Assembly (NCBI GenBank): GCA_019973155.2
Contig: BPQB01000002.1
Span: 1,488,001-1,552,000, forward strand
Source of the DNA: Phanerochaete sordida
Lineage: Eukaryota > Basidiomycota > Agaricomycetes > Polyporales > Phanerochaetaceae
Length of the DNA stretch: 64,000 nucleotides
Reading direction: 5' to 3'
The notes beneath the pieces were generated by a model. The model was not told where the DNA came from, searched no databases, and saw nothing but the letters and a program-made list of their open reading frames with translations. Shown here piece after piece: positions 12,021-22,985 of the stretch (positions are counted from its first letter, which is position 1; each line of letters begins with the position of its first letter). Made by a program: the position numbers and the translations under genes.

Positions 12021-12664
12021 TTCTTGAAGATCTGAGCCCAAGGCGTGTGAGCGTCATCCGGACGGGCGGAGTCGCATCCATCGCCTGCAGACGCGGTTTT
12101 CGAGCCACGACTTGCAGAAACGACGGATTCGTGCAGAAACAGGGCAGCATAACACTCACTGGCGTGGGTTCGGGGGGAAAGATGGGGTCCCGGTCGTCGA
12201 CGACGCCTTTTGAAGCCTTGAAGGGCGATTACAAACAGACTCTGGCTGAGTAAGGCCCGGGCGTTAGCATTGCCATATGCGGTAGAATCAGGTTACGGAG
12301 CCTGGGCGGCCATCACGGCATGCTGCCTCGGAGTGTCATTCCGTTGACTCCAACAGACTCCTACGGCCCCGGATGAGGCGCGTTCCTCCGTTTGGACAGC
12401 GACACTCTTTGAGTGCCCTGGACGGCCTTGCGAACCGACGTCCTCCGTCGTTCTCACCCTCGTCGCCGATGAACTCTGCACTTTGCCGAACATGAGCCCG
12501 CTGGCGGTATAGACCTCAAGCACTCGCGCCCACCTTGTACAGTCACCACCTCTAGTCTACTAAAGCTGTGCGGAACCCTGTTCCGCAATACCGCCATACG
12601 GGCTCGGTGGCCACGCTGTAACTGAGCACACATCTCTCTCCCATCTCTCCTCCTGCCTGCATCC
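12021..12664. promoter_or_regulatory. divergent promoter region RPL10 / Cys-rich protein 1
   Basis: About 640 bp between divergent start codons of the uL16 gene (minus) and the first Cys-rich gene (plus). Non-coding 5' exons are possible on the RPL10 side, as is common for ribosomal-protein genes, but I cannot prove one. No open frame here looks real. Confidence 0.4.
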
Positions 12665-13144
12665 ATGACGGCTGAGAAGTTCCCCCAACCCGATGTCTCC
12701 GCCTCGTACCAGCCTGGCAATGCCTCGTTTCCTCAGCCACACCACCAGACTAGCCAGTACTCGAGTAACCCGGTCGCCATTCCCTCTCCTGCGTACTTTA
12801 GCCCCAGCCCTGCGGGAGGTACGGTGCTTCCGTCCACCGGAACCGCTAAAGCTGTGTCTCATTTGTCTCCTCCCTGCAGGTGGCGATATGTCCTTCCCGG
12901 AACCCTCCCCACATCCCCAGATGTCGTATCCTCAGGGGCACGGACCGAACCAGGGGTTCCAAGGGCAGACATTTACTTCTGAGACGTATACACACACGGA
13001 AGTCAAGGTTAACGCTCCTTGCTGCTGTCCCTGTACATGGTGAGCTATCTGCGACTCTTTCGATTCCGCGGCTAATCTCATCGCTGCAGTTTCGCTGGCT
13101 GCTGTGCCGCATTCTGCTTGATACCATGTTGTGTCTGTTGCTGA
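12665..13144 (+). CDS. small Cys-rich-tail protein 1
   Basis: Exons 12665-12818, 12880-13039 and 13090-13144 give about 122 residues. The N-terminal 95 residues are Pro/Gln/Ser/Tyr-rich and likely disordered (FPQPDVSASYQPG, SYPQGHGPNQGFQGQ). The C-terminus switches abruptly to a Cys-dense hydrophobic segment: VNAPCCCPCTC then FAGCCAAFCLIPCCVCC and stop. This layout resembles CYSTM-like tail modules and palmitoylated membrane-anchored peptides, so tethering to a membrane through S-acylated cysteines is a reasonable inference. No enzymatic domain. The third exon has only 18 codons, but its frame, splice sites and Cys pattern fit. A second Cys-rich gene follows in the same direction. Confidence 0.6.
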
Positions 13145-13479
13145 GGATATATTCGACCTCGCCTCGCCATCTCCGCAACTCCAGTCCGCTCACGCATCTT
13201 CGATGCTTATCGCCATTGCACGTGACGCTCTTTCATTTCCCTGGGATGAGGCTCATACCTTCCATCCTCTGCTGGCGGTTGTACTATAAGCGTGTACGCT
13301 TGACCTCGAGGCTTTCATAGAACGTATCCTATATCGCCATTTCATGTGGAATGGCACAGATGAGCGGTTTTTTGCGCTAGCATGTCATATATATGGTCAT
13401 GCTTCACGAGGCGTCGCTGCCGACGCCCATTCCCCACCACCCTCGACAAGCCCTGTCCGCTTCCGCCCGCCAGAGGTGA
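13145..13479. other. intergenic between the two Cys-rich genes
   Basis: About 335 bp. It could contain the promoter, or non-coding 5' exons, of the second Cys-rich gene. Nothing else recognised. Confidence 0.3.
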
Positions 13480-13877
13480 ATGTACCACGCACCTATCCCT
13501 CGGCCAAGCAATGTCTATCATGTGCGGCGCTCGGCGACGGATCTGCATGGCATGTACTATGGTCGTAAGTCATCTGTACTTCGATCCGGGACACAGCAGT
13601 TGGCTCATGCTTAGGTGCAGCGCCTGAAATGAGGATGGCAGCGCCGCCGATGAGCCCGCACTATAGCACGCAGCCCCAGCCGACGCCTGTGCTCGCGTAC
13701 CCGGACGGGCGCCGTCATCGACTGCAGCGCAATGGCACACAAGCCAATAGGAGCTGCTGCTGCGATCCTTATTGCTGCGATCGCTGCTGTCAGGAATGGT
13801 GCGATAACTGCTGCGATGCGTTCTGCTACCGCTGTTGTTGGTATGTCGCCTGCAGATTCCTCTGCGACGTCGACTGA
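13480..13877 (+). CDS. small Cys-rich-tail protein 2
   Basis: Exons 13480-13564 and 13615-13877 joined at a strong GTAAGT donor give about 115 residues. As in the upstream neighbour, a disordered N-terminal part (MAAPPMSPHYSTQPQPTP and flanks) ends in a Cys-dense tail: NRSCCCDPYCCDRCCQEWC, DNCCDAFCYRCCWYVAC, RFLCDVD. About 16 cysteines fall in the last 45 residues, many as CC pairs spaced by two or three residues. The tail is less hydrophobic than that of protein 1 and could bind metal or be multiply acylated; both are inference. The same orientation and similar layout suggest an old tandem duplication. The first exon is less certain than the second. Confidence 0.5.
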
Positions 13878-14621
13878 CTCCGATTTGAAGTAACCGCGGC
13901 TGCTGTTATTGATGGAACCTCGTGCCTGTTATCGGGCACCAAGCAGAAGGAACCTTACCTGTACATGACATGGGATAATAAAGGGTCGTGCAGCCGTTCG
14001 CATTATCGACATGTTACAGTGCTTCGACTTGATGTCGTTGCCAGCTTCAAGACAGGATTGCGATGCAAGGCAGCAAAGCGTGGCCTGTTGTCAGTGCGAG
14101 CTCACTGCCTGCGTGCTGCGCGCGGAGTATCCGGCGATGTTTAGGCACTGCCTTGGCGTCGAGCCCTGCGTTGGGCCGAGGAGGTGTTGGTCTCCCGTTG
14201 AGTGCCAAGCGGGCGAGAGAGCTTCGCGTGCGGCTGGGAGAACTCAGAATGGCTCGTGCTGCCCCTGCCGTGGCTCGCGCGCCGCCGAGGCGACGGCTGT
14301 CTAGCGTGGGACGGAGGAGGAGCGAATGTGAAGATGACGATAGTAGTGCCTTGATGCGCCTTGTTACACAGCCGCCACGCTCGGAGCACAGCGCGACTCG
14401 GAGTATAGCACCGAATATAATACGTCCTCCGAGTCGACCATCTCTTCGTTCCCCTCGACTGCAACCGCTTACATTTAACCAGTGCTTCTTTCATCGTTCC
14501 TCCTAGCGGCCCTAGTGGTCATTATTTTTGCAAGTTCGTCGTTGCTGCCCTTGGCAAGGGAAGATTCCATACCCATCGATTCGTCCCAACTGCCAAACAC
14601 ACCCGTTCCGCAAGCTCGCCA
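13878..14621. promoter_or_regulatory. SKT5 upstream region
   Basis: About 740 bp before the SKT5-like start codon. Overlapping open frames exist on both strands (14063-14506 plus, 14141-14494 minus), but neither translation resembles a protein domain. Treated as 5' UTR and promoter. Confidence 0.4.
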
Positions 14622-17214
14622 ATGGCCACGCCTCCCGTGCCCCCTCGTCCCTATGATGCCTACGACGCACGCCCTGCCCGAAACCAGCCAGGTCCGCCGC
14701 CCGTACCTCCCATACCTCCGGCCTTGAAGATGGACTTGGAGAGCGAGTACGGATCTGCCCCTCACTTCGAAGACCCCCTCGTCGCCCCTCGCCCGCACAA
14801 GATACAACACGATCTGCCTGCAAACGTAGGCCCTTCACGCTGTGCTGCTCACGCTGCCCCCGACGTGTATTGACATCCCTCTGATCAGATGGCACGGACG
14901 CTGCACGAGCAAGCATCCTCTTCTTACGGCGGGCGGTACTCTGGAGAACACGCGCGACCTTGGGGAGGACAGCCAGCGGTGAATGCAGCTCCTGGATTTG
15001 CGATACCTAGTCAACGAGAACCAGCACGCGGTGCAAGCCCTCTGCCGGGACAGGGCGCGAGCTATGGCGGCTATGGTGTTACAAGTCCTCCGCCTGGCGG
15101 TTATTCGCCTTACCCTGCGCAGGGTTACAGCGCACAGGTTCAATACTACCCACCACCAAACGCAGGAGAAGTCCAGTCCTCGCTCGCCGCTCTTGCTCTC
15201 GGACCATCACCACAGCCGCAACCTCATCCCCACCATCGCCCCCATTCCTCAATGTCTGGTTATGTGCCCCCACCGCCGCCTGTCCAGCAGTACTCTACGC
15301 CGCCGCACTCAGGATCGCCTCCAAGGCAGCCAGCACATACCCAAGGTCCCCCGTCTCTCACAGCGCCCTTGCCCACAGTCTCTGGGCTGGCTGCGGCTCT
15401 CCAGGCGGTTCAGCAACCCAATTACGATCCAGCGAAGAAGGTCGTGTGGTGTCGCGACGTCCTCGGGCTTGTCAACCGCGCCGAGGCTCTGCAGGCCCCG
15501 CCCGCGAACCCGACGAACATCGCCGCGACCGATATTCCCGTCGGCCCCGTGCGCATCGAAGACCCCCAGCTGCGCCCGCTCGTCGACGTCATGACGTCGC
15601 TGATCCTCCAGGTCTCGTCGGCGAACCCCATGCCCAAGCCGCCGCCGGTACACGTCGCAGAGGCGGTGTACCTGCGCGCGTGCTGCGAAGCGTCTGGGGC
15701 GTTTGCGTCAGCGCATCCACCCATCAAGCGCGACCCGCGCACTGCATTCCGTGATTTCGAGTTTGCGGCACGTAACGGCTTCCCGGCCGCGTGGTTCAAG
15801 ATTGGCAGAGATTATGAGAACTTTGGAGACGTGCCGCACGCGAAGGACGCTTTCGAGAGGGGTGTAAAGGCTGGCGACGAGCGGTGTCTTTACGTGAGTA
15901 CTATATTTAATTGCGAGCGTGACGCGTGGTTTATAATGCGCCCGCTTTCAGCGCGTGGGAATGGCGCATCTTATGGGCCAGCTTGGTTTGCCGCCATCGC
16001 CTGAAACTGCGGTATCACTCCTTCACCGGGCCGCTACTCTCGCTTCGGTAGACGTTCCGCAGCCAGCATACGTCTATGGCCTCCTCCTCCTGCAAGAGTT
16101 CACACACGTCAACATCCCGCCCCAACTCTTTGCTCCCTTCGTCCCGCAAGGCTCCTCAGTGGAACTCGAAGCTCGCAAGCACCTCGAACGCGCTGCGTAT
16201 CTCAACTTCGCCCCGGCACAGTACAAGCTCGGGCACTCGTACGAATTCGCGACCCCGCCGTTCCCCTTCGATGCTCTCCTCAGCGTGCAGTATTACTCGC
16301 TTGCAAGCCAGCAGGGCGAGATTGAGGCAGACATGGCCCTGAGCAAGTGGTTCTTGTGCGGCTCGGAAGGCGCTTTCGAGAAGGATGAAGGCCTCGCATG
16401 GACCTTCGCAGAGAAGGCAGCGAAGAAGGGCTTGCCTAGCGCAGAGTTTGCGATGGGATACTACGCGGAGGTTGGCGTCGGTGGGCCGAAGGACATGGAC
16501 ACTGCGCAGATGTGGTACCAAAAGGTCAGCAACGCGTCTTCGTCATTCGCGTATGATCTTAAATCTGTCCATTCCTAGGCTGCTGATCATGGAAATGAGG
16601 ATGCAGTAGAACGCCTGCGTTCATTATCGCAACCCGCTCCGCAAGCGATCTCCCGAGAAGACCACCAGAACCTCACCGAAGTGACATTGGTCAGGAAGCG
16701 GACACAGGCAAAAGAGCGTTCCGCCGCGTCTGGCGCGAGGCCTGCAGAGATTTCCGCGGGTCAAGGGCAGCGTATCATGGAGCACGCGCGCAACACCAGC
16801 GCAAGTCAGGCACCTGTCGTCGCTGTCGTACCGCAGGCTGCACCATCGCCTCAGCCTGGGATGAGTCCGCGACGGCGCCCAGTCGACATGCCTCCTGTCG
16901 GTCCGCCGTCAGGCAGCCCAGCCCCGCAGACGCCAACTCCACGCCCATTCGCGAATGCTCCGCGCTACGCGTTGTCGGACCCAGGCGGAAACTCTGCAGC
17001 TGCTCCCCGGCCCGTGCAGCAGCAGTCCAGCTTCGGCCCTCCAGGACGCCGCAACGACTCTGCCGGGCCCCCGCCGCCCTCAGGACCCGGACCCGAGGAC
17101 TACTCGGAGCAGCCGCCACCGCGGAACGACCCGCCACGCCGCGGGGCGCAGACGTTCGCGGAGATGGGTATCACGACAGCGAAGGTGGAGGAGAAGGAGT
17201 GCGTTATCATGTGA
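14622..17214 (+). CDS. SKT5: chitin synthase activator Skt5/Chs4 with Sel1 repeats and CaaX box
   Basis: Recruits and activates the class IV chitin synthase at the plasma membrane during wall and septum building. Exons 14622-14825, 14889-15893, 15952-16524 and 16579-17214 give about 805 residues. The first 250 residues are Pro-rich (PPPPPVQQYSTPP). The Sel1-like repeat region spans about residues 265-600: AVYLRACCEASGAFAS, AARNGFPAAWFKIGRDYE, AHLMGQLGLPPS, HLERAAYLNFAPAQYKLGH, ASQQGEIEADMALSKWFLCG, KAAKKGLPSAEFAMGYYAEV, MWYQKAADHGNEDA. A Pro/Gln-rich tail ends KVEEKECVIM. The final CVIM is a canonical CaaX box, predicting farnesylation as in yeast Chs4. All exons keep frame. Confidence 0.93.
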
Positions 17215-17491
17215 GGTGGCTCCACTTTTCTTGCGACGGACAGCACGGACGGCTAGGAAGGAAAGGAAAACACGTACAGCACTATATACCCCCATGTCTA
17301 CCGCGTTCGATGGTCCTTACCTAGAACTAAATTATCATAGGCATCGCTAATTTCTCAGCACTTCGGAAAGTAGGAGGGACACGTGAGGCGCGATCGAACC
17401 GCTGCGGCAGGCCGGTCCGCTTGTCCTTGACTCGTATAAGAACGAGGCTTCGTCCTGCAGTGTGCGCCCACGAAACCTCCGACTGCCCAGG

Positions 17492-19115
17492 ATGGCCGAT
17501 ATGCAGAAGGCTGTTAAGTGGTACCCACCCTCGTACGATATTCGCGTGGAGCAGGTGCCGATTCCCAGGTTGGTACAGTTAGGCCACCTCTTTCGGAGTC
17601 TGCGTTACTAACTTCTTCAATGTAGTATCCAACACCCTGACGATGTCATCGTGAAGATCCAAGTGAGCATGCTTGCCCAGGCAGCACCTGCGAGCTCTGA
17701 CATGCTTCCACACTCGACAGCTTGCCGGCCTTTGCGGGAGTGATTTACACATTTATCGCGGCCATGAGGACGTTGATGCGGAGCAAGTGTCCCTTCGCTT
17801 CGCGCGCACAAATTGCATATCTGACGTCCCATAGGCTGATTGGCGGACATGAGTTTGTCGGCACAGTTGTCGAAATGGGCAGCAGCTTCGGTCCTGACGC
17901 TCAAGGACGTCCAGAACTTTACCGCACGCTCCGCCTCGGCGACAAGGTTGTCTCGCCATTCACCGTGTCATGCGGGGAGTGCCAGTGAGTCGACTCCGCA
18001 AATCCTACTGCGTCTCGATAGATCACTAAGGCATTTATCCAATTCAGCTTCTGCAGAGTAGGCTTCACGTGCCGCTGCGTCCACTCTATTCTGTTCGGCA
18101 TCCCCACCCTGCCAGGTGGCCAAGCGCAATATGTGCGCGTCCCGAAGGCAGGAGGAACCTTGTTCACGGTCGACAGCGTAGTCGCGACATCTGCGGATGT
18201 CTCTGCTCCTGAGTTGGCAGACAGCTCATTGCTTCTGCTCGCGGACATCCTCCCGACTGGCGCGTTTGCCGCGCTGCAGGCCTTGCAGCATGCGAAAGCG
18301 TCGCCGATGCTGACGGCGAGGCCTTACCCTTTCAGTGATTTCGTGCCAGGCGTAGAGAACAGCGTGGAGGCTGCCTCAGCACCTCTGTTGGACGAAGACC
18401 GTACTCTGACGTTTGCGATCGTGGGACTGGGCCCTGTAGGAGTGGTGAGTGTTGGGATATTTCCGTGCGGGCTCTCGGACCTCACGCGTCGTCCGACCCG
18501 CAGTGCGCTGCCGTAAGCCTTTTTAAGATGCTTAACGACGTCGAGAAGGCGACCGGTTCCCATTTCCGCATTATCGCGGTCGACCCGAACGATGCTCGAC
18601 GTGCAAAGATGGAGAAGATCGCGAAGGCTATCCAAGTTCCGGCGGAGCGCTTTGTCGTCGCCGATATCCCGCAAGCGAAGCAGGCCATGGGCGAATGGAC
18701 AAATGGTATAGGATGTAATGCAATCCTCGAAGTATGTGCATGCCTCCGCGAGGACTCTCTGGTGCTGACTGTTCCTTAGATTGTAGGCAACAACAGCGCC
18801 CTGACCTTGGCATATGAGCTGGTGCGGCCATTTGGGTCCATCAGCTCTGTGGGCGTCCATCAAGAACCACCGCTGCCGTTCATGGGACGCGACTTGTACA
18901 ACAAGAATGTCTCGTTCGATTTTGGCAGATGTCCCGTGAGGGCTATGCTTCCAATCGCCTCGAAGATTCTCGTCAAGCACCAGGCTGTCTTTGGGACCAT
19001 CGGGGAGGATATCAGTCTGATCGAGCGGGTGGTGAGCCTGAACGATGCAGCGGAGAGCTACGAGCTGTTTGACAAGGGCAAGTGCGGAAAGATCCTGTTC
19101 GATCCCTGGAGATAG
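17492..19115 (+). CDS. zinc-dependent alcohol dehydrogenase (MDR family)
   Basis: Medium-chain zinc dehydrogenase that oxidises an alcohol with NAD(P)+. Exons 17492-17568, 17626-17662, 17721-17788, 17835-17984, 18048-18444, 18504-18731 and 18780-19115 total 1293 nt, 430 residues. Catalytic-zinc ligands sit in LAGLCGSDLHIYRG (Cys) and LIGGHEFVGTVVEMG (GHE). The structural-zinc loop is CGEC-HFC-RVGFTCRC. The cofactor site reads AIVGLGPVGVCAAVSLFKM followed by RIIAVDPNDARR. The exon 3 donor used here (GT before CCCTTC) is weak, chosen because it keeps frame into the GHE motif. The best family guess is the fungal glutathione-independent formaldehyde/alcohol dehydrogenase-like branch; the substrate cannot be read from sequence. 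A long antisense open frame across the 3' half is a shadow. Confidence 0.88.
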
Positions 19116-19673
19116 CCCTTCGCGTATGTTGTACATTGAGGGGATGACATAATCAGTGCCAAACACGAGCACACACAGCGCGCGCGTCCAATGAGAGTTC
19201 GGCGAACGCTTGCCCCCACCGCCCGACGAGAGCGCGCCGAGTCCGTCAGACGCAATCTCAGAGCAGCAAAATGACAACCGGACACGCGCACACGGGCCTC
19301 GGGAGCGAGTCATCGACGGCGCAGCCGAAAGTGACTCGCCCGGAGGGCGCGCGGAGGAACCATTGACAGCGTCGGGTGGGCACGGAAGGGGGTAAGCATG
19401 CCTCCACACTGCCTCCCGATTGCGCCTCCCCTCGTCCAATGGGTGCTCTGCGAACCTGTCTAATTCGATGTACGTGGTGCTAAATGTCGGCACGGTCTCG
19501 TGGAGTGCCCCTGTTACGGGGAGCCGGGCCCCGTCTGTACACATGCTCAAGCTCGCGCAAGGGCCAGCATATAAAGCCGCCATGTCGCTGCAGGGAGCGT
19601 CGTAACAGCGAGCTTTCCAGATAGCACAACCCCCACTCCTCTTCTGCAGCTACATCACTAGTGACTTGGCAAG
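19116..19673. promoter_or_regulatory. ADH 3' flank and AAC promoter
   Basis: About 560 bp. A clear TATA box, TATAAAG at 19570-19576, lies about 100 bp before the ADP/ATP carrier start codon, as expected for a highly expressed gene. Short ATGs between the TATA box and the carrier start are probably in the 5' UTR or upstream of the transcription start. Confidence 0.6.
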
Positions 19674-21126
19674 ATGTCCGACGACAAGAAACAGAGCTCC
19701 TTCATGAGTACGCACTCCAGCACTTTCTGCGGCGAAGGACTTTGTTGCTAAAGCATGCTGCAGCTGACTTCATGATGGGAGGTACCGCTGCTGCGATCTC
19801 CAAGACTGTGGCCGCGCCCATCGAGCGTGTCAAGATTCTCATGCAGAATCAGGGATCCATGATCACCGCAGGGCGGCTGGATCGCCCCTACTCTGGTATC
19901 ATCGACTGCTTCAGCCGCACCTACCAGAATGAAGGCATGCTGAGCTGTAAGTAACATATAGGCAGATTGCGCAGCAAAATGGCTGAGCTTGTCTACCCTA
20001 GTCTGGCGAGGCAACGGGACAAATGTCCTCCGGTACTTCCCCACCCAAGCGCTGAACTTCGCCTTCAAGGATGCCTACAAGGAGATGTTTAATTTCAAAA
20101 AGGCTGACAACTTCTCGCTGTGGGTGGTTGGTACGCTTCCATAACTATCTTAGCGTACATCAAGTCTCATTCTTGCGATAGGAAATGTCCTGAGCGGAGC
20201 GGCTGCCGGAGCCACCGGTTCAGTCTTCGTCTACTCGTTAGACTAGTGGGTATCTGATTATTTTTCTCATATTTCCCCATGCTTCTGATTTTGACTCACC
20301 GCCCATCCTACCCCACTGTTTAGCGCACGTACCCGCCTTTCTGCCGACGCGAAGAGTGTCACCGGCGGAGGTTCACGCCAGTTCACTGGCCTCATGGACG
20401 TCTACAAGAAGACTCTTGCCTCTGACGGCATCGCCGGTCTCTATCGCGGCTTCATCCCCAGTGTTGTTGGCATCTGCGTCTACCGTGGCTTCTAGTACGT
20501 GCCGCACTCATCTCGCTAGACCACTTTGCTCATGCTTGTGCCAGCTTCGGAGGATATGATACCATCCGCGACACCGTCCTTGTTGGCCCTCTCAAGGGTA
20601 ACTTCATTGCATCCTTCGCCGTCGGCTGGGGCTGCACCACGGTACGCTCTGGTTCATCCTGCGCTTAGGCAGTATTGATGTTGACCCGCGTCCCAGGCTG
20701 CGGCTTTAGCCTCCTACCCGCTTGACACCATCAGGCGTCGCATGATGATGACCTCCGGAGAGAAGGTATGAACTGTCCCTATCCTCGTTACTCGCGCATT
20801 TATTCAAGGTATGTTACACAGATGCAGTACAAGGGCTGGATGGATGCAGGCAAGCAGATCGTCGCGAAGGAAGGTGCTAAAGCACTGTTTGGTCTGTTTA
20901 ATTCCTTTTATGTGGATAAATGAATCGTCACTGAACCTATTTCGATCTTATAGCTGGCGCTGGTGCCAACATCTTCCGCGGTGTAGCTGCGGCTGGAGCT
21001 CTCGCTCTTTACGATCAGTGAGTAGTCCCTGCTTTCTACTCCAACCTCTTTGGAACACCGCTGACTGTCTCGTGTAGGTTCCAAGCCCTGGCCTTTGGCA
21101 AGGTTTACAAGGCAGGCTCTGCCTAA
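19674..21126 (+). CDS. AAC: mitochondrial ADP/ATP carrier
   Basis: Inner-membrane antiporter that exchanges matrix ATP for cytosolic ADP. Ten exons (19674-19707, 19764-19946, 20002-20130, 20182-20245, 20324-20494, 20545-20641, 20697-20765, 20822-20891, 20954-21017, 21078-21126) total 930 nt, 309 residues, the usual size. Three carrier repeats carry the signature P-x-[DE]-x-x-[KR] or its known variant: [28 protein letters not shown] and [18 protein letters not shown]. The last contains RRRMMM, diagnostic of adenine nucleotide carriers. The [18 protein letters not shown] and [20 protein letters not shown] blocks also match. Nine short introns in a small gene is typical of agaricomycetes. The promoter has a TATA box. 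Confidence 0.97.
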
Positions 21127-21473
21127 GCTACTTCCACTCGCTTGCAGTCAGCCTTTGATCCTCTTATGTTCAACTTGTCACGGCGTACGCGCCGCACGCA
21201 CTGGAACGGCCTTCATCCTGCAGCGCACTCGTGCCAGTGTCTAGTAGGCCCGACAGCTCTGGTTGGACGACTACTACGAAGTGACAATTGTATTCCCGAA
21301 CGTCTACTTACAGTCCTTTCTGAATCATGTACCGCATTGATTGCGCAATGTCATATGTTTTTCGCCCGGATCTCATGAGCGACTCGCCATCAAGTGTAGG
21401 CGCAAGTGGGTCCCGCGCTCTGCAAGCGCTTTGCCAGGCTCGATCACAACTCTCGTCTTGACCCTCATCCGAC
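21127..21473. other. intergenic AAC / TSR3
   Basis: About 350 bp holding the carrier 3' UTR and TSR3 promoter; no other feature recognised. Confidence 0.35.
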
Positions 21474-22637
21474 ATGCCCAAGCCATCATCCTCGAGAGGC
21501 TCAGCACATAAGAAACGCGGCCGCGGCTCGCACAGCACGAGAGGTGGCCGGCAGAACAAGCGGAGAGACGGTCTGGTGGACGACCGCCGCCCCGATAGCG
21601 CTGTGGACGTTCCGGAGGATAACGAAGAGAGCGGTGAAGAGGATGTGCAGGGTCCGTCACAGACAACAACCTTCGAGTTCGACGCTTCATGCCTTGCACA
21701 GGAGAGACCGTGCAGATAGAAGTCCCCGTCGCGATGTGGGTCAGTGCCCATTCGGCCTTGGCACCTCGCGCGCTGCTCAAGGGCCCCATGCTAGGACTTT
21801 GACCATTGCGATCCTCGTCGCTGCTCCGGCAAGAAGCTCGCTCGCGCAGGCCTTATTCAGGATCTGAGAGTGGGACAGCGCTTCCGAGGGGTCGTCGTTT
21901 CGTGCGTGCTCGTTACATAGAGCTCACTGCGCTTAGCTTACCCTGCCCTATAGGCCAAAAGGCACGCAGCCAATCAGCCCAGCTGACCGCGACATTGTCG
22001 CTACCAATGGTATTGCCGTGGTAGAGTGCTCATGGGCGAGGCTAGAGGAAGTACCCTTCGGGAAGATCGCGAGCCCACATGAAAGACTTCGTAAGGCTGA
22101 GACTCCAATGCAATATCTCGGTCTTTGTGTTTACGCGTTGCTCAGTGCCCTACCTGATCGCCACAAACCCTGTGAACTACGGTCGGCCATGGAGATTGAA
22201 CTGCGTGGAGGCCCTCGCAGCGGCTTTCTATATCACTGGCTTCGACAGCTATGCCGAAGCTCTGCTGAAGCCTTTTGGATGGGGTCACGCGTTCTACGAA
22301 GTCAACAAGTGAGTCTGCACCTTTGCTATGTATCTTACCTGTCTGACCATACGTCTTTAGAACCCTCATTGACAAGTACAGAACGTGCAAGTCTTCAGCG
22401 GAAGTATCGGAGATGCAGGAGAGTATACTTAAAGAATTGGAAGACTCCTACCAGCACTCGAGAGAAAACCAAGGTGGGCATATTCAAGATCGAAACGTCA
22501 ATAGTGCTGAACCGCCTTTTGCAGGGGATACGGACGAATGGTTGACACCAAATCCGAACCATTGCTCTGCAGAAGACGAAGATGATGAGTCTGAAGAGTC
22601 AGAGGAACACTCTGAAGCAGGTAGTGACAAGCAATGA
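21474..22637 (+). CDS. TSR3: Tsr3, 18S rRNA aminocarboxypropyltransferase
   Basis: Transfers the aminocarboxypropyl group of S-adenosylmethionine onto the hypermodified pseudouridine of 18S rRNA during late 40S maturation in the cytoplasm. Exons 21474-21651, 21702-21739, 21795-21901, 21954-22090, 22146-22308 and 22361-22637 total 900 nt, 299 residues. After a basic N-terminus come the family blocks: [117 protein letters not shown]. The C-terminus is acidic. A 51-nt stretch (22474-22524) has intron-like GT/AG ends but stays in frame, so two isoforms differing by 17 residues are possible. Confidence 0.95.
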
Positions 22638-22985
22638 GCGTACATCTGTACTAAGTTACCTAGATTCACCTTTGGCTAGCAACACGTGTATCTATATCTC
22701 ACAACACAATCACGCAACCAGGGATGAGCAGATCTACGACCAAGCACCTCAGTCTGACAGGATAGCCGCATTCAACGATTGCACAAATAGCGTATTAAAA
22801 AGACAAGGAATGTGGTAGCTCCATAGCAAGTAGACATAACCCAGAAATAGCGGAAGACAAGAGTGCATGGTTCCGGTGGATATCAAATGGTGAACGTAGT
22901 GGTATCGGATATTGGAAACTGTATGCGCCGTCACCTGGGACGGGCACGTATTGGAAGAGTGTCCTGGCAGCGCGAACAGGAGTTG
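22638..22985. other. convergent 3' intergenic region
   Basis: About 350 bp between convergent stop codons of TSR3 (plus) and the BTB/CAP-Gly gene (minus). No feature beyond presumed 3' UTRs. Confidence 0.35.

Noticed and set aside
18324..19583. 419-codon open frame on the minus strand antisense to the alcohol dehydrogenase
   Set aside because: Translation has no domain and is the mirror of well-supported exons; GC-rich coding DNA often leaves such antisense frames.
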